A DNA stretch of 64,000 nucleotides from positions 1-64,000 of the forward strand of contig QCIH01000001.1 of the NCBI GenBank assembly GCA_003216795.1, read 5' to 3'. This DNA is from Prochlorococcus sp. AG-402-K16 (GTDB taxonomy: Bacteria > Cyanobacteriota > Cyanobacteriia > PCC-6307 > Cyanobiaceae). The position numbers and the translations under genes are program-made. Shown here piece after piece: positions 16,157 to 25,158 of the stretch (the first letter of the stretch is position 1; every line of letters starts with the position of its first letter). The notes below the pieces were generated by a model, which was not told where the DNA came from, made no database searches, and saw only the letters and a program-made list of their open reading frames with translations.

Positions 16157-17974
16157 TCAAACTTTCAATAATTTAGAAGTTGTTAATTTAAAAACTTTTT
16201 TATCTATAGTTTCTTGATTTAAAAGTATATCAACTAATTTATCTAGTAAGACTCTATTTTTTTTCAATATTTTTATTGAATTATTTAATGAAATTTTAGA
16301 AATATTTATGATTTCATTATCTATTCTAGAACTAGTATTTTCTGCTATGAGAGGCTTTCTTCTAAATAATCCATCTCCTAAATACATTTCATTATTACCA
16401 GAATCCATTGAAATTGGACCAATAATTGAAAATCCATATTTTGTAACCATTTCCCTTACGATATTTGTCGCATAAGAGATATCATTTATGGAGCATTGTG
16501 TGATTTCACCTTCACCAAAAACTATCGTTTCTGCTGCTCTTCCAGCTAGAGCAATTTCAATTTTTGAAAATAATAATTTTTTTGAAATCAATCCACTAGT
16601 AATTACATCTTCGTCAGGGCATATTTTTGTATATCCTCCTACAGATCCAGATCTAGGTAAAATCGTAATTTTATCAACTGATTCAATTCCATTTCTCACA
16701 GCAGATACAATTGCTCTACCTACTTCGTTATAAGCAATAATTTTTTTCATATTAGGAGAAGTTATTAATGAGCTTCTCAGGCCAATGGTAATTTTATCAA
16801 GAGCATTTTCTATCTGAAGATCAGTGATTAATTTAGATTCGTCTCTTGCACAGTGAATAGCACTTTCGTTCATCAAGTTTGCAAGATCTGCTCCCGAAAA
16901 TCCAACTGTTCTAGAAGCCCAATATCCTAAGTCAACCTCGCTTGAAAGTGGTTTGGAAAGTGAGTGAACTGAAAGAATTTTTTTTCTTCCATCTAAATCT
17001 GGAAGCATTACTTCAATTTTTCTATCAAATCTACCTGGTCTTAATAATGCTGCATCCAAAATATCTGGTCTATTTGTTGCTGCTAAAACAATAATCCCAG
17101 AATTATCTGCAAAACCATCTAATTCAGTTAGAAGCTGATTAAGGGTTTGTTCTCTTTCATCATTTCCACCTCCGATCCCAGACCCTCTTTGCCTACCAAT
17201 GGAATCAATTTCATCAATGAAAATTATACAAGGAGATTTATCCTTAGCCTTAGAGAACAGATCACGAACTCGACTTGCTCCAACACCAACAAAAAGTTCT
17301 ACAAACTCTGATGCCGATATTGAGAGAAAAGGCACTCCTGATTCACCAGCAATTGCTTTAGCTAATAATGTTTTACCTGTTCCTGGTGGGCCAATTAGAA
17401 GAACTCCCTTAGGAACTTTTGCTCCAAGATTTTCAAATTTCTTTGGTTCTTTCAAAAATGTTATTACCTCTTTTAATTCCTCAGCTGCTTCAGGGACGCC
17501 AGCTACATCATCAAATCTCGTTTCTACATCATCAATAGTTACAAATTTAGCTTGATTTTTGGTAAAACCAAAAGCTCTGGAAGCCAATTTTGATGTACTC
17601 CTCAAGATTAAGACTATAGCTAATATGAAAATCAGGAAAAGACTTATTGAAGCAAATGAATTAGCAGCTGAGGCTTCTTTTCTACTGTTGTTAATAGTTA
17701 GATCTACCTTATTTTCAGTAGCCTTTTCAAGGATTAATTGATCGTTGTAAAGGATAGGTATTTTAAATTTATCGCCATTTTTATACAGAACATCTATTTC
17801 TCTCTGCCTTGGATAGAAAAATATTGATTCTATTTTTCCCGTCTCTATATCTTCTAGAAGATCCGAATAACTTGATTTAGAATCTGAATATGAGAATTTT
17901 GATCTAAACACTAATCTTTTTAAGTGATTAATAAAGCATATATGCTTATTTAAAAAATTGACGTATATAAACAA
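16157..17974 (-). CDS. FtsH-family protein with degenerate protease site
   Basis: The AAA+ half is complete: Walker [14 protein letters not shown] (near residue 195), Walker B IIFIDEID, and the second region of homology [21 protein letters not shown]. In the peptidase half, the zinc motif HEXXH is replaced by NEVGR (Asn416 to Arg420): the Glu stays but both histidines are lost, while the later Asp ligand context (SINDISYAT) is kept. The protein should be an ATPase without zinc protease activity, comparable in kind to plastid FtsHi proteins. The N-terminal membrane helix is weak, and the start (TTG at 17974) is uncertain; the second membrane helix (residues ~110-127) is clear. Length 605 aa. 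Confidence 0.85.
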   Translation of the reverse strand: MFIYVNFLNKHICFINHLKRLVFRSKFSYSDSKSSYSDLLEDIETGKIESIFFYPRQREIDVLYKNGDKFKIPILYNDQLILEKATENKVDLTINNSRKEASAANSFASISLFLIFILAIVLILRSTSKLASRAFGFTKNQAKFVTIDDVETRFDDVAGVPEAAEELKEVITFLKEPKKFENLGAKVPKGVLLIGPPGTGKTLLAKAIAGESGVPFLSISASEFVELFVGVGASRVRDLFSKAKDKSPCIIFIDEIDSIGRQRGSGIGGGNDEREQTLNQLLTELDGFADNSGIIVLAATNRPDILDAALLRPGRFDRKIEVMLPDLDGRKKILSVHSLSKPLSSEVDLGYWASRTVGFSGADLANLMNESAIHCARDESKLITDLQIENALDKITIGLRSSLITSPNMKKIIAYNEVGRAIVSAVRNGIESVDKITILPRSGSVGGYTKICPDEDVITSGLISKKLLFSKIEIALAGRAAETIVFGEGEITQCSINDISYATNIVREMVTKYGFSIIGPISMDSGNNEMYLGDGLFRRKPLIAENTSSRIDNEIINISKISLNNSIKILKKNRVLLDKLVDILLNQETIDKKVFKLTTSKLLKV

Positions 17975-18042
17975 AATATACTCAAAAGTTTTGGAGATAA
18001 CCAGTTAAAGGTTATATTATTATATGAAAATAAAGAAACAGA

Positions 18043-18213
18043 ATGGCTGTACCAAAGAAGAAAAAATCAAAGAGCAAAAGGAACCAAAGGCACGCTGTTT
18101 GGAAAGGAAAAGCAGCAATAGCAGCTCAAAAAGCTATATCTTTAGGTAAATCAGTGTTAACTGGGAAAGCTCAAGGATTTGTTTATCCTATTGAAGAAGA
18201 AGAAGAAGAATAG
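18043..18213 (+). CDS. rpmF: 50S ribosomal protein L32
   Basis: A 56-residue protein starting [20 protein letters not shown], as in cyanobacterial L32. It lacks the zinc-binding cysteines of some bacterial L32 and ends in six consecutive glutamates. Divergent from the ftsH-like gene, 68 bases apart. Confidence 0.95.
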   Translation: MAVPKKKKSKSKRNQRHAVWKGKAAIAAQKAISLGKSVLTGKAQGFVYPIEEEEEE

Positions 18214-18216
18214 GTT

Positions 18217-18543
18217 TTAAGATCCTAATTTAAATGCTTCAAGTATAACGGCATAAATTGCACCAATTCTTAATTTATCAACTACGGTCCATAGATAATA
18301 CAATTTTGAACTTGCGACAGGTTTAATTCTTATAATAATTTCAATAAAAATAATAATTATTGGGACCATTATCAACTCATTTTTACCTTCAGATATAAAT
18401 TTTGTAATAAAATTTGCGAACAAAAAATAACCTGTCAAAACAGAAATTAGACCAATAGATTTTGTTCTCCAAGTATCACTTAGAAAACCAAAAAATAAAT
18501 TATTTAACTGATAGATAATTCTTGAAAAATTAGTTTTTTGCAT
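18217..18543 (-). CDS. ycf20: Ycf20 family membrane protein (DUF565)
   Basis: 108 residues with two to three membrane segments and the conserved C-terminal line LRIGAIYAVILEAFKLGS of the Ycf20/DUF565 family. In algae and plants Ycf20-like proteins are linked to non-photochemical quenching; the role in Prochlorococcus is untested. Its start overlaps the end of the HAD gene by 14 bases, so the two are likely co-translated. Confidence 0.85.
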   Translation of the reverse strand: MQKTNFSRIIYQLNNLFFGFLSDTWRTKSIGLISVLTGYFLFANFITKFISEGKNELIMVPIIIIFIEIIIRIKPVASSKLYYLWTVVDKLRIGAIYAVILEAFKLGS

Positions 18544-19294
18544 TACTAAAAGACACTAAATAATCACTTAGAAAGTTATAGTCAACATATGATTTTCTTA
18601 GTTTAGGGCCTTTAATTACATTTGCCACATTATTTTGATCACCAAGACTGTCTAAAATACAATCTAATTTAATATTTTCCTCTAGAACAATTGGGATATT
18701 TGAAGGAACTAAAATTGTTGGCAAGTTAGCTGCCAAGGAAGATTTCAATCCTGGATTGGAGTCTTCAAAAACAATTGAGTTGTTTTTGTTTATACCACTT
18801 AATTGGATTGCCTTTAAATATGGCAATGGATTTGGTTTTTTTAATTCAACGTCCTCGCTTGAAATAATGAACTCAAAAGGATTGAAACCATTAAAAAGAC
18901 AATCCACAAGTAGATTGACTTGTATTCTTGAACTTGAAGTAACAATAAATTGTCTTACTTTTTTTCTTTGTAATTCATTTATTAATCTAAAAACACCAGT
19001 TTTTAGACTAACACAATTTTTTTTTATAATTTCTAAATAATGAAACTGCTTTGTTTCATGAATTTTGAGAATTAAATCTTCTGAGAGATTATCATTATTA
19101 GATTTAGCGTAATAACCAATCCTATTTTTGCCTCCATTTATCTTCAGAAGTTTTATATAGGTATTAGTATCCCAATTCCAATCAATACCAAGATCATTAA
19201 AAGCATTATTAAAAGCAGGTAAATGGGCCTCTAATTCAGTATTTGCGATGGTACCATCTAAATCCCAATAAACGCCCTCAAGATAGTTCACCAA
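18530..19294 (-). CDS. HAD-family hydrolase (CbbY/beta-phosphoglucomutase type)
   Basis: HAD motif I is VYWDLDGTIANTE (nucleophile Asp in DLDGT), motif II is FIVTSSSRIQ, and motifs III/IV are KKPNP and VFEDSNPGLKSSLAA. The cap after motif I places it with CbbY-type phosphatases or phosphoglucomutases. CbbY proteins hydrolyse xylulose-1,5-bisphosphate, a RubisCO inhibitor, but that substrate is inference. Length 254 aa. Confidence 0.8.
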   Translation of the reverse strand: MVNYLEGVYWDLDGTIANTELEAHLPAFNNAFNDLGIDWNWDTNTYIKLLKINGGKNRIGYYAKSNNDNLSEDLILKIHETKQFHYLEIIKKNCVSLKTGVFRLINELQRKKVRQFIVTSSSRIQVNLLVDCLFNGFNPFEFIISSEDVELKKPNPLPYLKAIQLSGINKNNSIVFEDSNPGLKSSLAANLPTILVPSNIPIVLEENIKLDCILDSLGDQNNVANVIKGPKLRKSYVDYNFLSDYLVSFSNAKN

Positions 19295-19306
19295 AAAGAA
19301 TTTCTT

Positions 19307-19384
19307 TTATTTACGGTAAAATACAAGAGCAATTATTGCTGGTCCTGCTAACGCAACTACAGCCAAAGGAATAAGTGTTGCCAT
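19307..19384 (-). CDS. psb30: Photosystem II protein Psb30 (Ycf12)-like peptide
   Basis: A 25-residue peptide MATLIPLAVVALAGPAIIAL plus FYRK: one membrane helix with the LAGP-x-II-x-LVF-R pattern of Psb30/Ycf12, which sits at the edge of the photosystem II core near cytochrome b559. It is shorter at the N-terminus than freshwater homologues. It lies upstream of the HAD/ycf20 pair on the same strand. The identity rests on a short motif. Confidence 0.65.
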   Translation of the reverse strand: MATLIPLAVVALAGPAIIALVFYRK

Positions 19385-19466
19385 GATTAATGAATATGTT
19401 TTGTGATACTATTTTTACAAATAAATGACGAAACTGTACTGATACGTTACAAGATTGAATTAAATT

Positions 19467-19814
19467 ATGAAATCATGGACATGTATAGAGAATTGTGGAG
19501 CTTGTTGTAAATTCGACTTGAACGAAAGAAGCGATTTGGCTAACAAACTTAACAAAGACGATATAGCTTTGATAAATTCTATGACGGCTAAAGACGGTTG
19601 GTGTAAAAACCTGGACAGAGAAAATAAAAAATGCTTGATTTATGAAACCAGACCACATTTTTGCCGGGTAAGTGAATTTTCAACTTCATTTAAAGGATAT
19701 TTGAAATCTGGTGATAAATTTTTAATAGATTGCTGCAAACAACATATTTCATCAAATTATGGATACCAAAGTAAAGAGATGAAAACTTTTAGAATTGCTG
19801 TTTCAGGAAAATGA
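19467..19814 (+). CDS. YkgJ-type cysteine-cluster protein
   Basis: The YkgJ family binds zinc or iron through a Cys cluster. Here the N-terminal cysteines are Cys6, Cys10, Cys13 and Cys14 (CIENCGACC), followed by GWCKNL, KCLIYETRPHFCR and DCCKQH. All belong to the family pattern. Length 115 aa. Its stop overlaps the start of the first UPF0016 gene (ATGA), linking it to metal-transport genes. Confidence 0.85.
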   Translation: MKSWTCIENCGACCKFDLNERSDLANKLNKDDIALINSMTAKDGWCKNLDRENKKCLIYETRPHFCRVSEFSTSFKGYLKSGDKFLIDCCKQHISSNYGYQSKEMKTFRIAVSGK

Positions 19815-20137
19815 ATAGTAAATTAGAAAAAAAAGAAAACAATCTAGAAAAAAGTTTTTTTTCAATATTTATAACGACTTTCACAACAATTTTTATTGCT
19901 GAACTTGGCGATAAAACTCAAATAGCCACATTAATGCTTTCTGCTGAATCGGGCAGACCAATAGTTGTTTTTATTGGAAGTTCTCTAGCATTAATAAGCT
20001 CTAGCATAGTAGGAGTTCTTATTGGAAAATGGGTATCAAAAAAAATATCTCCTAGCAAATTTGCTTTATCTACTGGTACTTTAATGATATTGATAAGTAT
20101 ATTTTTAGCTTATGAAACATTCAAAAATTATTTATAA
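19811..20137 (+). CDS. UPF0016/GDT1 transporter half, N-terminal partner
   Basis: 108 residues with three membrane helices and one copy of the family signature ELGDKTQ (AELGDKTQIATLML). Full-length members (TMEM165, Gdt1, the cyanobacterial manganese exporter Mnx) have two such halves in one chain. This gene and the next encode one half each, with the second ATG directly after this stop. They presumably assemble into one cation exporter for Mn2+ or Ca2+. Confidence 0.85.
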   Translation: MNSKLEKKENNLEKSFFSIFITTFTTIFIAELGDKTQIATLMLSAESGRPIVVFIGSSLALISSSIVGVLIGKWVSKKISPSKFALSTGTLMILISIFLAYETFKNYL

Positions 20138-20440
20138 ATGGTTTTAAGTTTATTACTATCAACATTTCTAACCGTTTTCATAGCTGAATTAGGTGACAAA
20201 ACTCAACTAGCTACTTTAACTATAAGTGGCACTTCAAATAAACCATTAGCAGTTTTTCTAGGGTCTTCTTCAGCACTTGTTTTTGCAAGTTTACTAGGAG
20301 CTTTAACAGGTGGTTCTATTTCAAGTTTTTTACCCGAAGTAGTTCTTAAGTCAATAGCTTCCATTACATTTTTCATCATTGGTATAAGGCTTTTTATAAG
20401 CTCTTTCACCATCGAAAAAGAAGAAAAAGAAGAAAAATAA
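20138..20440 (+). CDS. UPF0016/GDT1 transporter half, C-terminal partner
   Basis: 100 residues with the second signature copy AELGDKTQLATLTI and three membrane helices, ending in a Glu/Lys-rich tail. It starts at the base following the stop of its partner. The two halves are diverged in sequence but align along their length. Manganese export in the thylakoid or plasma membrane is the likely role, from homology to Mnx. Confidence 0.85.
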   Translation: MVLSLLLSTFLTVFIAELGDKTQLATLTISGTSNKPLAVFLGSSSALVFASLLGALTGGSISSFLPEVVLKSIASITFFIIGIRLFISSFTIEKEEKEEK

Positions 20441-20521
20441 AATAATTAGTTTTAAGCTTGGATAATAAGGTGTAATAATGAAGTGTATACCACTAAATTA
20501 ATTTATATTTTCATTTAGATC

Positions 20522-22744
20522 ATGTTCACATCATCTTCAATAATTGATAATCTTAAGCAGTCAGAGGGGTTAGAATATAAAAAATTATGCAGATTATTAA
20601 AAATAACAAAGAAATCTGATAAGGATAAATTAGATATTGCTTTAACAGCTCTAGAAAAACTTGAAATAATTAATAAAAATGAAAATGATGAATATACCTG
20701 GACAAAAGATGGTGACCATCTTGTCGCCAAAATAAGATGTAGTAGCAAAGGCTATTGCTTTGCTGTAAGAGGAAAAGACAAAGAAGATATCTACATTAAA
20801 GAAAATCTACTTAACTATGCATGGAATGGAGATAAAGTTTTAGTAAGGATAATAAAAGATGGATATAGAAGAAGATCACCTGAAGGAATAGTTGATTGTA
20901 TTCTTGAAAGATCTAATCAAATACTTCTTTCTAAAGTAGAAATAATAAATAATGATGTCTATGCAATCCCAATAGACGATAGGATACTTTCTAAAATTAA
21001 ACTTCCAAAAGAGAATAAAAAATACACTTTCAATCCAGACAATAAGAATATAGTAAAAGTTGAGATTGATAGATTTCCCATAGGTCAAGAAGAAGGACTA
21101 GGTCATGTGAGACAAGAACTAAAACTAAACAATAATGAAGACTATGATACAGACTTTGTTTTATCTAAAAGCAATATCGTTAAATCATACGAATCAAATC
21201 ATATTGAATCAAAAAAAATAGAACAAAGGGAGAGGATAGACCTTACAGATAAAAACTCTTATTTATTCAAAAGTTGGAATTCTAATAATTCTCCAATGCT
21301 CCCAATGATTCAAATAGATCAGGGAAAAAATAAAAATTCTAAATTATGGATACATACAAATAATCTTGCAGAAAGAGTAGATCTAAATAGTAAAAAATCT
21401 TTAGAAATATTATTCAAAGGCTTTGAATCATTACCCTTATTAAATGATTGGCAAAACTACCTTGGTGAAGCCATAAGAAATGATTCTGAATTTAAATTTG
21501 GTGAAAAGAATGAAGCAATAAGCCTCTGTGTCAATTTAAATAGTGATAATGAAATAATTGATTGGTCATTTCATCTTACGTTAGTAAAATGCACTCTTAT
21601 TGTTGGAAATGATCATACTGACGCGCTTCTATCTAGAAAAAGCAAATCAAGAATAACCTCTCGGGTATTAAAACCTATAAAGGAATATGTCGACGATTTA
21701 GATAAAATACTGGAAATTTCATCTTCCTTCAGAGAAAAGCATCTTTTGGAGGGTAAGGTGGAAATTCCTGCGCCACTAAATAAGATTGAAGCACTAGAAG
21801 AATTTTTTATTCACAATCCTGCTGAATATTCAAAAGGATATTTTGAATCATTAAATAAAGAAGATTGCCAAACTTACCTCTCACCAATACTACATGAAGC
21901 TAATTTAATATGGTTCAAACATTCAAATCAATATGGCTTAAAAAGTGCAGGATACATCTCAAATGGAGTGGATTACGTTAATGCTAATGAAATTATCAAA
22001 TATTCAGAATTTATTGATAATGATCTAAAGCTTAATGAAGATGGCAATTTGACATTTAGTCAAGTAATTAAATTATGTGACGACGATAATAAAAAAAGAA
22101 TCTTACATAAACTTCTAATTAATGAATTTAAGGAGAATGAAATAAGGTTGATATCTAAAGATCTTGATAATGATAAATCAGAAAAATTATTTATTACTCC
22201 ATGGACAATTCCTGGATATGACTTCACAAATCTTATAAATCAGTACTGTATTTTTAATATGATAATAAATGGTAAGAAATCAAAGAAAAATAATATAAAT
22301 GAAATTAATATATCTGAGAGTAATTCATTAGAATTAGTAAATTGGGATATATTTAATTCATCAATTTCAAAAAATCTAGAAATATTATTTAACAAGTTTG
22401 TGATAGATAAACTTAATGAATTCAAGTACAAAGTTAACCAATATAAATCTAATATGATAAATATAAAAAAAGTAAGAAAAGCAGAAAAATTACTAGGTAA
22501 TATTTATAGTGGGTATATTTTATCAGTACAAACATATGGCTTCTTTGTAGAGATATCGGAACTAAATGTAGAGGGTTTAGTACACGTAAGCACTCTTAAT
22601 AATGATTGGTATGAATACAGGTCAAGGCAAAATTTGTTGATTGGAAGAAAATCCAAAAAATCATATAAAGTTGGAGATGAAATAGAAGTAAAAATAATCA
22701 AAGTCGATATTCTTAAATATCAAATTGATTTAGAATTAACATAA
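20522..22744 (+). CDS. RNase R-like protein with degenerate catalytic site
   Basis: The layout of RNase R is retained: N-terminal winged-helix/cold-shock region (to about residue 130, IRCSSKGYCFAVRGKDKED), a central RNB domain and a C-terminal S1 barrel (about 658-740, YSGYILSVQTYGFFVEI). The catalytic Asp cluster expected before KLWIHTNNLAERVD is absent (QIDQGKNKNSK at about residue 262-272). The position of SPLRRY is occupied by TPWTIPGYDF (about residue 558). It therefore probably binds RNA without degrading it. Length 740 aa. Upstream spacer is about 80 bases, so it is probably its own unit. Confidence 0.8.
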   Translation: MFTSSSIIDNLKQSEGLEYKKLCRLLKITKKSDKDKLDIALTALEKLEIINKNENDEYTWTKDGDHLVAKIRCSSKGYCFAVRGKDKEDIYIKENLLNYAWNGDKVLVRIIKDGYRRRSPEGIVDCILERSNQILLSKVEIINNDVYAIPIDDRILSKIKLPKENKKYTFNPDNKNIVKVEIDRFPIGQEEGLGHVRQELKLNNNEDYDTDFVLSKSNIVKSYESNHIESKKIEQRERIDLTDKNSYLFKSWNSNNSPMLPMIQIDQGKNKNSKLWIHTNNLAERVDLNSKKSLEILFKGFESLPLLNDWQNYLGEAIRNDSEFKFGEKNEAISLCVNLNSDNEIIDWSFHLTLVKCTLIVGNDHTDALLSRKSKSRITSRVLKPIKEYVDDLDKILEISSSFREKHLLEGKVEIPAPLNKIEALEEFFIHNPAEYSKGYFESLNKEDCQTYLSPILHEANLIWFKHSNQYGLKSAGYISNGVDYVNANEIIKYSEFIDNDLKLNEDGNLTFSQVIKLCDDDNKKRILHKLLINEFKENEIRLISKDLDNDKSEKLFITPWTIPGYDFTNLINQYCIFNMIINGKKSKKNNINEINISESNSLELVNWDIFNSSISKNLEILFNKFVIDKLNEFKYKVNQYKSNMINIKKVRKAEKLLGNIYSGYILSVQTYGFFVEISELNVEGLVHVSTLNNDWYEYRSRQNLLIGRKSKKSYKVGDEIEVKIIKVDILKYQIDLELT

Positions 22745-22803
22745 ATAAATTTTCACATATTATGGAAATATTAACCAAAAATTCAAGATAACTTTTTATA
22801 AAT

Positions 22804-23247
22804 ATGTTTAAGAAAAAATATTTACTATTAACTTTTTTTTTAATAATTACTTTTCAAATTTTATTATATACAAATAATAATCAGAAGACTTCATTTAGAT
22901 ACTTTAAATGGACCCTCCAAGAAGTAAGTATAGGTAAGTTAATCAGCATATCTTTTTTTTCTGGTTTATTTGTAAGCACTTTATTGAATACAACAATTAC
23001 TAGTACTAGTTTCAGAAAAAAAACCTTCGAAAATGTGGAAGATGATTTTGTATCTAATAATAATAAGGAAGAAATGGAACAAAACGCTGAGATGCCGCCA
23101 CAAAGGGATATTAGGGAAACGCAACCAACAATTTCTGTTAATTACAGAGTAGTCAAAAATTTGAATGATAATAATTTAAAAAAAGATCAAAGTTATTCAA
23201 ATCAAGATATTAAAGATGACTGGGATAATGCTGACAATGATTGGTAG
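22804..23247 (+). CDS. Membrane protein with acidic tail, LapA-like layout
   Basis: 147 residues with two membrane helices (about 5-22 and 45-62) separated by ~20 residues, then an 80-residue polar cytoplasmic tail that ends DDWDNADNDW. The two-helix hairpin resembles the LapA domain of lipopolysaccharide-assembly proteins, but the match is only in layout. Conserved role unknown. Confidence 0.5.
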   Translation: MFKKKYLLLTFFLIITFQILLYTNNNQKTSFRYFKWTLQEVSIGKLISISFFSGLFVSTLLNTTITSTSFRKKTFENVEDDFVSNNNKEEMEQNAEMPPQRDIRETQPTISVNYRVVKNLNDNNLKKDQSYSNQDIKDDWDNADNDW

Positions 23248-23307
23248 AAAAATAAATTAATTAAAAAATGTTTTTTTTAATTTATAATGAAATAAATAGT
23301 TTTTTTT

Positions 23308-23874
23308 ATGGAAGAAAATTTAGACAAAAATAATGAAGTAAATAAAGAAATATCTGACAACACTACTAAACCAAATTCTGAGGAAATAAAAGAGCCTAAA
23401 TCAGAAAAAGTTATCAATTTGGATAAAAATAATGGTGATTCTTCTACTAAAGTTGTTTTAAAAAATGAAATTAATACTCCCGAAAAAACTATAACAAAAC
23501 CCAAAAAAGAACTCCCAGTAGAGAAAAAGCCTTTTCAAGACTTTATTAACCTACACCTAATTCCCTCACTTACTGAAGAAATTAATCAAAGAGGATTAGA
23601 AATTAACAATATTAACCTTACTAACACAAATAGACCTATTGCTGGAGATAAATGTTGGGTAATAAATTGTGAAATTAAAGATACATGTAATTTTTGGTTA
23701 TCCTTTGAGAAGGATGACATTACTTCATTAAAAAGTATTTCTTTATCAAAACCTAATCAAAAACCAAGTATTATTGAATCTTTTCTTATTGACGAAAAAA
23801 GAATAACCCTTAAATTAATTATTTCAAGAGTACTTCAAAGATTGAATGGGCAAAAGTTAATAGGAGTTAATTAG
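23308..23874 (+). CDS. DUF2996 protein
   Basis: The first ~75 residues are a low-complexity Lys/Glu/Asn linker. A compact domain follows (from KPFQDFINLHLIPSLTEE to LQRLNGQKLIGVN) matching the cyanobacterial DUF2996 family, restricted to oxygenic phototrophs. The conserved WVINCEIKD and FWLSFEKDDI strands are visible. Function unknown. Placed between an RNB gene and acsF on the same strand. Confidence 0.7.
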   Translation: MEENLDKNNEVNKEISDNTTKPNSEEIKEPKSEKVINLDKNNGDSSTKVVLKNEINTPEKTITKPKKELPVEKKPFQDFINLHLIPSLTEEINQRGLEINNINLTNTNRPIAGDKCWVINCEIKDTCNFWLSFEKDDITSLKSISLSKPNQKPSIIESFLIDEKRITLKLIISRVLQRLNGQKLIGVN

Positions 23875-23954
23875 AAAAACAATAACACCAAGTTAACTTT
23901 TCCCTCGAAAATACAAATCATAGTAAATAATAGTATTAATAAACCGAATAAAAA

Positions 23955-25127
23955 ATGGCTCAATCAACTGTTGAATCAAAAAATAAAAAAGATATCAATA
24001 ATGGAAAGATACCAGCAAAAGAAACAATATTGTCTCCAAGATTCTATACAACAGACTTTGAGGCTATGGAAAATATGGATTTATCAATAAACGAGGAGGA
24101 ATTGGAAGCTATATGTGAGGAATTTAGGAAAGATTACAATAGACATCATTTTGTAAGAAATAGTGAATTTGAAGGCGCTGCAGAAAAATTAGATCCTGAG
24201 ACAAGAGAGCTTTTCGTTGATTTTCTCGAGGGAAGTTGTACATCAGAATTTTCAGGTTTTTTACTCTATAAGGAACTTAGTAAGAGAATTAAAGTCAAAA
24301 ACCCTCTACTTGCTGAATGTTTTGCTCATATGGCCAGAGATGAAGCAAGACATGCAGGTTTTTTAAATAAATCAATGAGTGACTTTGGACTTCAGTTAGA
24401 TTTAGGTTTTTTAACAGCAAATAAAGATTACACTTATTTCCCTCCAAGAAGTATTTTTTACGCTACTTATTTATCTGAAAAAATAGGTTATTGGAGATAC
24501 ATAGCAATTTATAGGCATCTCGAAAAGAATCCTGGTAGCAAAATTTTTCCACTATTCAATTACTTTGAAAATTGGTGTCAAGATGAAAATAGACATGGGG
24601 ATTTCTTTGACGCATTAATGAAAGCACAGCCTCGTACTGTTAAATCTTTAAGCCAAAAAATTACCATTGGCGGCTCTACTTTTACACACCCATTATTCGA
24701 CTACTTCCATAGGTTTAGATATTTTTTGAATAATCTTCCATTAACATCCAAGTTGTGGTCTAGGTTCTTTCTATTAGCCGTATTTGCAACTATGTATGCA
24801 AGGGATTTGGGGATTAAAAAAGATTTCTACACTTCTTTAGGTTTAGATGCCAGAGATTACGACCAGTTTGTTATTAACAAAACAAATGAAACTGCAGCTA
24901 GAGTTTTCCCTGTAGTAATGGACGTTTATGATAAATCTTTTTATGGAAGATTAGATAAAATAGTAGAGAATAATAAGGTTCTTTCCGATATTGCAAACAG
25001 TGATGGAAATAAAGTATCTAAAACTTTTAAAAAATTACCTAAATATTTATCAAACGGTTACCAGTTATTAAGACTATACTTATTAAAACCTCTTGATAGC
25101 AAAGATTTCCAACCTTCGATTAGATAA
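23955..25127 (+). CDS. acsF: Mg-protoporphyrin IX monomethyl ester oxidative cyclase (aerobic)
   Basis: AcsF closes ring E of chlorophyll using O2 and a di-iron centre. The iron ligands sit in the carboxylate/His motifs [22 protein letters not shown] and [12 protein letters not shown]. Length 390 aa and overall sequence are typical of the oxygen-dependent cyclase of cyanobacteria and plants. Monocistronic by spacing; chlH, another gene of the same branch, is also in the window. Confidence 0.97.
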   Translation: MAQSTVESKNKKDINNGKIPAKETILSPRFYTTDFEAMENMDLSINEEELEAICEEFRKDYNRHHFVRNSEFEGAAEKLDPETRELFVDFLEGSCTSEFSGFLLYKELSKRIKVKNPLLAECFAHMARDEARHAGFLNKSMSDFGLQLDLGFLTANKDYTYFPPRSIFYATYLSEKIGYWRYIAIYRHLEKNPGSKIFPLFNYFENWCQDENRHGDFFDALMKAQPRTVKSLSQKITIGGSTFTHPLFDYFHRFRYFLNNLPLTSKLWSRFFLLAVFATMYARDLGIKKDFYTSLGLDARDYDQFVINKTNETAARVFPVVMDVYDKSFYGRLDKIVENNKVLSDIANSDGNKVSKTFKKLPKYLSNGYQLLRLYLLKPLDSKDFQPSIR

Positions 25128-25158
25128 TCTTTAATACAGAGAAGATTTATAGACTCAT

